This document shows positions 1 through 6,092 of a stretch of DNA of 6,350 nucleotides, one piece after another. The notes beneath the pieces are model-generated. The model ran no database searches, had not been told where the DNA came from, and was given only the letters and a program-made list of their open reading frames with translations. Position 1 is the first letter of the stretch, and each line of letters begins with the position of its first letter. Both the position numbers and the translations under genes were made by a program. The stretch is from Euryarchaeota archaeon UBA501 (GTDB lineage Archaea; Thermoplasmatota; Poseidoniia; Poseidoniales; Thalassarchaeaceae), in contig DAVT01000051.1 of the NCBI GenBank assembly GCA_002505685.1, forward strand, positions 1 to 6,350. The letters are read 5' to 3'.

Positions 1-765
1 GGTCACTGGGATGACTTCGCAGATTTGGATGGCGATGGGGAACTCGATAGTGGACCCACCGGGAATGAGAATGGCGGCCGCGCATCCTACATCCACTATG
101 CTGAACCCTTCCCCGAAATGGTCGACACCAGCCACCTTGGTGGCCCTGCAGGTGACCGTCATCTGACCGTCCTCGCCGTGGAAGTACTGGCGACATCAGA
201 AGGGACTGGATTGGTGTACTTGCTGGACACCACCAACTACACCATGAGCAATGGGAACCTCCGATTCGAGCCAGCCTTGTATTCCACTTGGGAGATTCCA
301 ACCGCTTGGGAGCATTGCTATGGCTCATCTTGTGAAGACCATACGAATAGTGACGAATGGTTGCTGTTTAGCCCCCACAACTTGGATAGTGTCTACTTCC
401 CAACCAATGATGACGACTTGCCAGACAATAGCCTCGGTGGAACTTGGGATGGACGACTCTATGTCAGCCACTATCACGGGGGCATGTGGATTGTCGATGT
501 TGAAACTCTAATCGCTGCAGGATTTTCTGGGCAAGAAATGAATCAAACCAATCTTGAATCTACCATTGGATTCTATCTCCCGCATGGAAGTGAATACGGA
601 GAACCATTGGGCAGTGCCTACTACGACTTCGGTTGGATTCCATTCTTGTGGGCGGTGGAATATCACGATGGATACGCCTACATGTCCTGCATTACGAGTG
701 GATTGTATATTGCCCAATTGGACATTGACAAACCGTATCGTGGTGTTTTGATGAACAACGGATGA
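1..765 (+). CDS. LVIVD-type beta-propeller protein, probably secreted (3' part only)
   Basis: The reading frame is open from base 1 and ends at TGA 763-765, so this is the C-terminal 254 codons of a longer protein. The Met codon at 25 is internal to the frame and is probably not the true start. Two segments look like strands of an LVIVD-repeat propeller: GRLYVSHYHGGMWIVDV (451-501) and HDGYAYMSCITSGLYIAQLD (near 661-720). Before the first is FSPHNLDSVYF (367-399), where related propellers often have a conserved His-Asn. These features match the C-terminal blades of LVIVD proteins, which are usually extracytoplasmic and of unknown ligand. Near the window edge is an acidic loop, DLDGDGELD, resembling a calcium site. 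No membrane segment is visible in this part, so any signal peptide or anchor lies upstream. The gene may be co-transcribed with the next one, 45 bases downstream. The fold is moderately supported; no enzymatic role can be assigned. Confidence 0.72.
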   Translation, partial: GHWDDFADLDGDGELDSGPTGNENGGRASYIHYAEPFPEMVDTSHLGGPAGDRHLTVLAVEVLATSEGTGLVYLLDTTNYTMSNGNLRFEPALYSTWEIPTAWEHCYGSSCEDHTNSDEWLLFSPHNLDSVYFPTNDDDLPDNSLGGTWDGRLYVSHYHGGMWIVDVETLIAAGFSGQEMNQTNLESTIGFYLPHGSEYGEPLGSAYYDFGWIPFLWAVEYHDGYAYMSCITSGLYIAQLDIDKPYRGVLMNNG

Positions 766-810
766 CGATTCGTGCGTTAGCACAATAAGTTGCGGCGATA
801 GCATAGGGCC

Positions 811-3201
811 ATGGAAGGCCGAATGGGATGGATTGCAGCACTGTTGGTTGGAACGTTGTTTCTTGCATCCGGATTGGGATACATGATCAGTATTTCCGGA
901 CCCGATTCGACCAATGATGTGGAAGTTGAAACGGACACTCAAGAGCCCACTGTATCTGATGAAGCTCCATTGTTAACCATGGATGTGGCTGAGCACCCAT
1001 ATGGAGTAATTGCATTTACCCTAGAAGGAACTGTTCAGGACGAGAACCCCTCTTCTACAGTAGTCTATGTGGAAATCATCAATCCGATGGATGAATCACG
1101 CCAAGGGCCATGGATGTTCTACGCGGGTTCCGATGGACGTTGGAGTGGGGTACTCCCCATCACCATGCCCAGTGAATGGACAACCAGTGCCTATGCCGAA
1201 GATGCGGGTGGGCAGGTGTCAGAAACTGTATATTCAACTGCAATCATGCCAATGCCTGACGAACCTGCGGCAGAATTCACCACTTCATTTGCACTCGATT
1301 CTGCCAACAATGATTGGGCTAACATCACGGGCTCTATCACACATGCATTCCCGACTACCTGTGTGATTTCTTACCAACCACAAGGCCAAGAAAAGATCGT
1401 GGGACAAGTGAATGTCGCTGATTACTCAATCTCACTAAATTACAACTCGACGAATCACGCGGGAGAAATTATGGCTGATTGCGGACTATTTACTGAAACA
1501 CGCACCGTCACCCAATATGCAATTCCTGAACTCTACACCGAAGAACCCGATGCGGATCAAGATGGCGTCGCAGATGCTGATGATGAATGCGAAAACACCC
1601 CGCAAGGTGAGCCTGTATACGATAATGGCTGCAGTGATAGCGAAACGGACAGTGATGGGGACGGGGTTTTCAACACAGATGACCAATGTGAAGGACACGA
1701 TGATTCAATCGATGTAGACAATGATGGTGTTGTGGATGGTTGCGATTCTCTAATTGATTCTGATAATGATGGTGTGGCGGATTCTGACGATGTTTGTGAA
1801 GGCGGGGATGACAACTTGGATGCGGATTCAGATGGTTCACCCGATGCTTGTGACAACGATGATGACAATGATGGAGTTGCTGACGGACCTGACCAATGCC
1901 CAAACACACCCGATGGCACAGAGGTTGATTCAACCGGATGCCCGGTTGTTACTTGGGAACCTCAAGATTCATGGCTATGCCAAGATGGACAAGGGCCTTG
2001 GGTCAAGGACCATAATTCGGAAGAAGGTTACAACTCGAACAACAATGGCGTTAGTTCGGCAGGTGGAGGAGGTTCAGGGCCTTGGTTCCAATGCGAAGTG
2101 TCTGTATCCATAGAAAATGGAGAGATGGTCGTGAGTAGCAACGGAATACCGAACCATGACTTCCTTTCTACGCGAGGTTGTTGTACGGATGAAGTCGACT
2201 TGGAATGGCACATTACACTGAATCCTGTCAACGATACTGGAGCTGGGCACAGTTCTACGAATTGCCCCGCTGCGCAAGGGCAATGGGAATGCGCACCAAC
2301 CCGTGGGGCTGTAGCAGTAGCCGTGAATGGTGTCCCCATGTTTGGTCCTGAAGAAGGGCCCGGCGGAGATGCTGTCGCTTTACATTTTGATTATTTTTAC
2401 GAGGATCGCCAGCCGATTGACCTTGGATGGTGCACGAGTCACTCCGCAGGAGATAATTTCCACTACCACTATGATGCACAATGTCAGTTCTGGGGGGCTG
2501 CAACTGACGAAGATATGAGCGATTATGAAATCTCAAAACTTCAAAGTGAATATCATAGCCCTATCATTGGCTGGGCATTTGATGGATATCCAATCTATGG
2601 AATGTATGGGTATGGAGAGGATGGAAATGTGCGAGCCATTACCTCATCTTATGCAATCGAAAGAACCGAAGAAGGTGGCGAGCAAGGCTACAATGGGATT
2701 GATGATTGGAATTACATGGAGGGATTGGGCGACTTGGACCAGTGCAACGGTCGATACGGACCGACACCTGAATACCCCGAAGGAATCTACCACTACGTCA
2801 GCACACCACTCTCTGGCTCACCACTCATGGTCACTGATCAGAGTAACAATGAAGTGGCAATGATTGGATTCCCGTACTTCTTGATGTGCTACCACGGCAT
2901 TGCGGATGTCGATGGGCAGCAATCAGGTGGTGGGCAGGGTGGAGGTCCACCTGGTGGGGGTGGCGGTGGCGGTGGTCCACCGGGCCAAAATGGAGTAGAG
3001 TATGGATACGGATTCATGCCGGAAAACATCGATTGGGCGCCCCCAAATGCAGGGGTGGAGTTTTCTGTGCCGTCGCTGATGGAACTGGTACAAAGCCTGC
3101 TATTTTTCGCGTTCGTAATCACACTATCAGTGAAGTCAGGTTCACAGGCCAAGCGTAGAACGAGCAGCATCCAAAGCAGCATCGAGACCGTCAGCGTTTG
3201 A
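811..3201 (+). CDS. TSP3-repeat and YHYH-domain surface protein with C-terminal membrane anchor
   Basis: A 796-residue protein. Residues 6-26 are hydrophobic (signal peptide or signal anchor, no lipobox Cys). Residues 50-240 have no recognised motif but look like one or two beta-sandwich domains. Residues 247-363 hold six DxDxDG loops with spaced Cys, typical of calcium-binding TSP3 repeats. Residues about 425-697 are a YHYH domain (Pfam family of unknown function), shown by SSNGIPNHD, VAVNGVPMFGP, FHYHYDAQC, IIGWAFDGYPIYG, CNGRYGPTPEYPEGIYHY and GFPYFLMCYHG. A Gly/Pro linker (705-726) leads to a membrane helix (about 756-774) and a basic tail starting KSGSQAKRR, as expected for a cell-surface protein with its C-terminus inside. 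The start could be ATG 811 or ATG 823; the second has GGAAGG four bases upstream and puts the hydrophobic stretch right at the N-terminus. The 3' end overlaps alaS by 60 bases on the opposite strand. The molecular function is unknown; the many His and Cys in the YHYH domain could bind metal, which is only a guess. Confidence 0.9.
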   Translation: MEGRMGWIAALLVGTLFLASGLGYMISISGPDSTNDVEVETDTQEPTVSDEAPLLTMDVAEHPYGVIAFTLEGTVQDENPSSTVVYVEIINPMDESRQGPWMFYAGSDGRWSGVLPITMPSEWTTSAYAEDAGGQVSETVYSTAIMPMPDEPAAEFTTSFALDSANNDWANITGSITHAFPTTCVISYQPQGQEKIVGQVNVADYSISLNYNSTNHAGEIMADCGLFTETRTVTQYAIPELYTEEPDADQDGVADADDECENTPQGEPVYDNGCSDSETDSDGDGVFNTDDQCEGHDDSIDVDNDGVVDGCDSLIDSDNDGVADSDDVCEGGDDNLDADSDGSPDACDNDDDNDGVADGPDQCPNTPDGTEVDSTGCPVVTWEPQDSWLCQDGQGPWVKDHNSEEGYNSNNNGVSSAGGGGSGPWFQCEVSVSIENGEMVVSSNGIPNHDFLSTRGCCTDEVDLEWHITLNPVNDTGAGHSSTNCPAAQGQWECAPTRGAVAVAVNGVPMFGPEEGPGGDAVALHFDYFYEDRQPIDLGWCTSHSAGDNFHYHYDAQCQFWGAATDEDMSDYEISKLQSEYHSPIIGWAFDGYPIYGMYGYGEDGNVRAITSSYAIERTEEGGEQGYNGIDDWNYMEGLGDLDQCNGRYGPTPEYPEGIYHYVSTPLSGSPLMVTDQSNNEVAMIGFPYFLMCYHGIADVDGQQSGGGQGGGPPGGGGGGGGPPGQNGVEYGYGFMPENIDWAPPNAGVEFSVPSLMELVQSLLFFAFVITLSVKSGSQAKRRTSSIQSSIETVSV
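826..888 (+). other. N-terminal hydrophobic export segment
   Basis: This encodes residues 6-26 of the YHYH protein, GWIAALLVGTLFLASGLGYM and the next residue. The stretch is uncharged, follows Arg4, and gives way to a Ser/Asp/Glu-rich extracellular-type sequence. It fits a Sec signal peptide or an uncleaved signal anchor. A cleavage point near Ala19-Ser-Gly is possible but not certain. Confidence 0.75.
1549..1950 (+). repeat. Thrombospondin type 3 calcium-loop array within the YHYH protein
   Basis: Six acidic loops of form DxDxDG begin at residues 247, 280, 301, 316, 337 and 350. Examples are DADQDGVADADDEC, DSDGDGVFNTDDQC and DSDNDGVADSDDVC. Most are followed by a Cys, as in TSP3 repeats that bind calcium and are braced by disulfides. 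At the DNA level GATAATGATGGTGT and close variants recur (for example near 1719, 1761 and 1866), but codon choice differs between copies, so the array is old rather than a fresh tandem expansion. The array ends with CPNTPDGTEVDSTGCPVV, a typical closing unit. Confidence 0.88.
2083..2901 (+). other. YHYH domain coding region
   Basis: This covers about residues 425-697 of the surface protein. The hallmark segments occur in family order: NGIPNHD, NGVPMFGP, FHYHYDAQC, WAFDGYPIYG, CNGRYGPTPEYPEG, IYHYVST and GFPYFLMCYHG. Family knowledge stops at sequence conservation and a usually extracytoplasmic location. The domain edges are my estimate. Confidence 0.85.
2923..2988 (+). repeat. Gly/Pro-rich low-complexity linker
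   Basis: This encodes residues 705-726: two runs of glycine separated by Pro-Pro pairs, including a run of eight Gly. GGTCCACC occurs twice, around 2944 and 2975, and encodes the two Gly-Pro-Pro units. It probably acts as a flexible spacer holding the YHYH domain away from the membrane helix 30 residues later. Confidence 0.75.
3076..3132 (+). other. C-terminal transmembrane anchor of the YHYH protein
   Basis: This encodes about residues 756-774, LMELVQSLLFFAFVITLSV, followed by a tail with K775, K781, R782 and R783. A hydrophobic helix followed by positive charge near the C-terminus predicts that the large N-terminal part faces outside and the tail lies in the cytoplasm. Confidence 0.75.
3142..3201. 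other. Convergent 60-base coding overlap (YHYH gene and alaS)
   Basis: The plus-strand YHYH gene stops at TGA 3199-3201, while minus-strand alaS stops at TGA complementary to 3142-3144. The last 19 sense codons of each gene are therefore antisense to the other. The plus-strand product here is the basic cytoplasmic tail; the minus-strand product is the end of the AlaRS C-terminal domain. Neither strand shows a clear hairpin plus T-run terminator close to its stop. Confidence 0.9.
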
Positions 3202-5985
3202 GCCTCCACCTTGGGCAAAGGTTGGGCGCCCACCGCCACCACCTCCGATGTGGTTGGCGATATTGTTCAGAATTTCTACCGCGTTGTGAGAATCGGCCGC
3301 AACCGTACCTTCTGTGATGGCCACAATGAGTTTGCCCCCACCTTCGCGGCTTCCGACCACGGCGACGGTTGGTTTGGATGCATCACGGGTCAACTCACCG
3401 ACCATGTTCTGCATTTGCTTCAACTCCCCAGTCGCTTCCATGACAACATAGCGTATACCGTCTTTTTCAACGGCTTCATCGCCACCTCCACTGGTACGCA
3501 ATCGAACGATTTCTGCTTCCAGTGACTCGATTTTCTTCTGTTGTGACTTCCACTCTTCAAAGAAGCGGTTTACCGTCTTGGGAAGGTCGTCTACGGACAC
3601 TCCAAGGGTTTCAGCAGATTCAGTCAAAAGCCGCTCTTGGCGGCGGGCGTGTTCGCGTGCAGTTTCTCCGGCCACGATTTGCAGTCGCTCCACCCCGTCT
3701 TGGACTTGACTGCTGCGGATGATGCGTACCTCGCCAATTTCAGCAGCTTGATCGTGATGCGTACCACCACATGCCTGCACATCGTGGTCGCCAATTTTGA
3801 TGACTCGAATTTGGCTATGCTTAGGGGCGCCTCCTTGGTAAAGTTCGAACCCGAATCGAGAATCTGCTTCCGCACGAGCCATGACCATTTTTTCGACAGT
3901 AGGATTGCTAGCGATGATGGCATTCGCGTGGTCCTCTATCGCATCGAGGTCGTCGCGAGTCAGCCTCTGGAAGTGTGTGACGTCAAGGCGTGCGTAGCGC
4001 TCGCCTTTTGACGAACCGGCTTGCCAAATATGTGGGCCGAGAAGGGCTCGTGCACTTCCACCGACAATGTGAACAGATGTGTGATGATCCATCAATTGTT
4101 TTCGTCGGCCCCAATTGATTGTCCCTTTAACGGCACCAGATACTTCGCGATCCGTAAGATGTAGAATTAAATCACCTTCAACGTGTGTGTCGAAAACTTG
4201 CGCCTCATCGAGAGTTCCCGAGTCACCCAACTGTCCACCTCCTTCTGGGTAAAACAATGTGTGATCAAGGATGACTGCGTGCGTTGGAATTCCGATTACT
4301 TCACTTGATAAATTCAATGTTGATGCATCTATTTTCTCGCAATGGAGTACATTGGCTTCAAACTGCGTTTGTGCAGTATCTGCATAGTAACCACGGATGG
4401 TTGCAGGCCATTCACCTTCAACGATTTTGGACTTTGTTTTGGCTTTGGCCGCGGCCTTTGTTTGCTGAGCATTTCTCTCAGCCATATCTGCAGCAAAGCC
4501 GACACGGATGGTTAGATTGACCCAACCGAGTCGATTTGCAATGCTGGCAACCATTTCAGGTTGTAAACCACGTTCTTCTGCAAGTCGGAAGAGAATTTCG
4601 TCAGGCGCTTCTTGAGCATCCTTGGGTAACTTTGCTAGGGCCGTATTGACTGCTGCTTCGCCCTTTCGTAGCATCTCGTGATAACGACGCTCTTCCAATT
4701 CTAGAATGGTCAAAATCCCCGCTCGGGTTTGGCTAAAATTGGTGATGTCGAGATTCAAATCCATATGATGGGCACCCAAATCTGCAAGTGAAATTTCCAG
4801 CCCCAAATCATCCTTCATGCGGCACACGCGTCTAGCCAACATACGTGCAAGATAGCCCGCCTTCGCATTGGATGGCACCAATGCATCTCCAAGCATATTG
4901 CACAAGGCGTGCATGTGATCTGGAATCGCATATATCGAAGACAACGGTTCAGTAACCAATTTCAATTTCTCAACCGAAATGGAAATTCCTCTCTCTTCAA
5001 GTCGTTGTGACAACCGATTGTACAATGATTCCACATCGGTGCCCACATCAATATTCAGAATGCCTGCGAGACGAGATAACTCAGACAAAAGGGAATCCAT
5101 GTCGACCTCACCCAACTGTGACAATCGCGACTGGAAATCAGATTCCTTTTGCAACCACTCCACACTTTCTGGGTAAATGGCTTCGTAGATGGTTGGCGTG
5201 CCTGCTGCAGCCCAACAGAAACGCTCCAAACCATATCCGGTATCGATAATCTGTAGGGGCATTTCCCCGTAGCGAATACCCTTGATTTCCACATCTCCGT
5301 CTTCACGCTCTTCCAGATTCATGAAAACAAGAGTGGCCAATTCCAGCCCACCCACAATCACTTCGACTGCAGGGCCAGCATTCCCGCCTCCAGACCACGG
5401 GTTTTCTACGTAGGTGATTTCCATCGGATCGATGCCCAATCGTTGTGTAAACAAGTCGTCACAGAATCGAATACATTCCTCTACCCAATACTTCACGTCA
5501 CCTTCTTCAGGCCGATTGAAGCAGTGGTGGGCCATCATTTCAAACGTGGTCAAATGTCGACCTGAGCGACCTACTGCTGCCACATCTGTTAGGCGGATAC
5601 AGGGTTGTGAAATTGTGAGGGGGTTTGCAGGGGGAGGGGCGATTCCTCCAGTAACATGGGGTTGAAAATCTGCGATGGATGCGATGGTCAGATGAATATC
5701 GTCTCGCCAACGAGCAATGACTGGATATGGTGCAATGCGGCTATGGTCATGCTCCTCAAAATATCCAAGGAATGTTTCTCGCATTGCATCCTTGAGTGCC
5801 TTGCCACGTTGTGAGTAACCAGAAATGATTGGAGCACCGATGAATGTGTACTCGTCTTCTGTGGTATCTCCAGAGGTTTCTCGGCTGGAATCACGCGTCC
5901 AAAACCAGAGGTTTGTCACCTTGCAAACCTTCCGAAAAAAGCCTTGCTCATGGAAAAATGGGATGTCGATGTCTCCGAAAGCCAT
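3142..5985 (-). CDS. alaS: Alanyl-tRNA synthetase, archaeal type
   Basis: Cytoplasmic enzyme that joins alanine to tRNA-Ala using ATP and hydrolyses Ser- or Gly-tRNA-Ala mistakes. Counted from ATG 5985 it is 947 residues, normal for the family. The class II catalytic domain shows motif 2 (ARWRDDIHLTIASIADFQP, 91-109) and motif 3 (DTGYGLERF, 248-256). Next come the tRNA-recognition helices (PSN with N373), an Ala/Lys-rich linker (about 506-520), and the editing domain with HxxxH (H635, H639) and CGGTH (C739, H743), the usual zinc ligands. A short coiled coil (808-830) and the C-Ala domain ending IGGGGGGRPTFAQGGG follow. The frame extends to a GTG at 6039, but ATG 5985 has GAGG six bases upstream and gives MAFGDIDIPFFHEQGF, matching the family N-terminus; ATG 5991 is also possible. 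It is divergent from rtcB. Oddities: the N-terminal cysteine cluster is mostly lost and several tRNA-recognition residues differ from the family. Identity is very secure; the start is less so. Confidence 0.97.
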   Translation of the reverse strand: MAFGDIDIPFFHEQGFFRKVCKVTNLWFWTRDSSRETSGDTTEDEYTFIGAPIISGYSQRGKALKDAMRETFLGYFEEHDHSRIAPYPVIARWRDDIHLTIASIADFQPHVTGGIAPPPANPLTISQPCIRLTDVAAVGRSGRHLTTFEMMAHHCFNRPEEGDVKYWVEECIRFCDDLFTQRLGIDPMEITYVENPWSGGGNAGPAVEVIVGGLELATLVFMNLEEREDGDVEIKGIRYGEMPLQIIDTGYGLERFCWAAAGTPTIYEAIYPESVEWLQKESDFQSRLSQLGEVDMDSLLSELSRLAGILNIDVGTDVESLYNRLSQRLEERGISISVEKLKLVTEPLSSIYAIPDHMHALCNMLGDALVPSNAKAGYLARMLARRVCRMKDDLGLEISLADLGAHHMDLNLDITNFSQTRAGILTILELEERRYHEMLRKGEAAVNTALAKLPKDAQEAPDEILFRLAEERGLQPEMVASIANRLGWVNLTIRVGFAADMAERNAQQTKAAAKAKTKSKIVEGEWPATIRGYYADTAQTQFEANVLHCEKIDASTLNLSSEVIGIPTHAVILDHTLFYPEGGGQLGDSGTLDEAQVFDTHVEGDLILHLTDREVSGAVKGTINWGRRKQLMDHHTSVHIVGGSARALLGPHIWQAGSSKGERYARLDVTHFQRLTRDDLDAIEDHANAIIASNPTVEKMVMARAEADSRFGFELYQGGAPKHSQIRVIKIGDHDVQACGGTHHDQAAEIGEVRIIRSSQVQDGVERLQIVAGETAREHARRQERLLTESAETLGVSVDDLPKTVNRFFEEWKSQQKKIESLEAEIVRLRTSGGGDEAVEKDGIRYVVMEATGELKQMQNMVGELTRDASKPTVAVVGSREGGGKLIVAITEGTVAADSHNAVEILNNIANHIGGGGGGRPTFAQGGGSNADGLDAALDAARSTLGL

Positions 5986-5991
5986 GGGCAT

Positions 5992-5995
5992 CCTC
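5992..5995 (-). promoter_or_regulatory. Probable ribosome binding site of alaS
   Basis: On the minus strand, GAGG lies six bases before ATG 5985 and directly abuts ATG 5991. The spacing fits initiation at 5985 and argues against both 5991 and the upstream GTG at 6039. Short match, so only moderate weight. Confidence 0.45.
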
Positions 5996-6033
5996 AGTAA
6001 GCCGAATTGGTGGTCGTTGATGAATGAGTCGGC

Positions 6034-6052
6034 CGGCACCCATAGGGTGCCG
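6034..6052. promoter_or_regulatory. Perfect 19-base palindrome in the alaS-rtcB divergent spacer
   Basis: CGGCACCCATAGGGTGCCG is an inverted repeat with two 8-base arms and a 3-base centre. Its centre (6043) is close to the midpoint of the spacer between the preferred alaS start (5985) and rtcB start (6093). The symmetry suggests a dimeric regulator site, or a hairpin in the leader of either transcript. It also covers the GTG at 6037-6039, the alternative far-upstream alaS start. No regulator is identified. Confidence 0.5.
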
Positions 6053-6082
6053 TCGCCGAAAGCGACTTCAAACAGGGCTTAC

Positions 6083-6086
6083 AGGA
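6083..6086 (+). promoter_or_regulatory. Probable ribosome binding site of rtcB
   Basis: AGGA sits six bases before the GTG at 6093. It is the main reason for preferring this start over the in-frame ATG at 6024, whose extra N-terminal residues are Arg-rich and unlike RtcB. Confidence 0.4.
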
Positions 6087-6092
6087 CCGGTT

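Noticed and set aside
701..712. TATA-like sequence (TGTATATT) about 100 bases before the YHYH gene
   Set aside because: It lies inside the coding sequence of the propeller gene, encodes a conserved-looking GLYIAQLD blade strand, and is too far from the start at 811 to be a convincing archaeal promoter.
771..782. Small inverted repeat GTGCGTTAGCAC in the gap before the YHYH gene
   Set aside because: Only four base pairs with a four-base loop and no T-run after it. This is expected by chance and does not support a terminator.
1549..1899. Repeated GAT-rich units considered as a CRISPR array or recent tandem duplication
   Set aside because: Units are irregular, codon use differs between copies, and the translated repeats are standard TSP3 loops within one continuous frame.
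1557..1933. Long minus-strand open frames rich in Ser/Pro or His opposite the TSP3 array
   Set aside because: They are the antisense reading of the GAT/GAC-rich acidic repeats. The biased composition keeps those frames free of stops; no start signal or domain supports them.
2889..3242. Minus-strand frame with a poly-proline stretch opposite the Gly-rich linker
   Set aside because: The proline run is the complement of the glycine codons. It overlaps two strongly supported genes and has no family features.
3460..3470. T5 run on the plus strand as a terminator for the YHYH gene
   Set aside because: It is over 250 bases past the stop codon, inside conserved alaS coding sequence, and has no accompanying structure.
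3211..4011. Plus-strand open frames within alaS
   Set aside because: They are shadows of a well-matched AlaRS; none shows a recognisable domain or ribosome binding site.
6024..6092. In-frame ATG at 6024 as the rtcB start
   Set aside because: The added residues are Arg-rich and unlike RtcB, they cross the spacer palindrome, and GTG 6093 has a better-placed AGGA.
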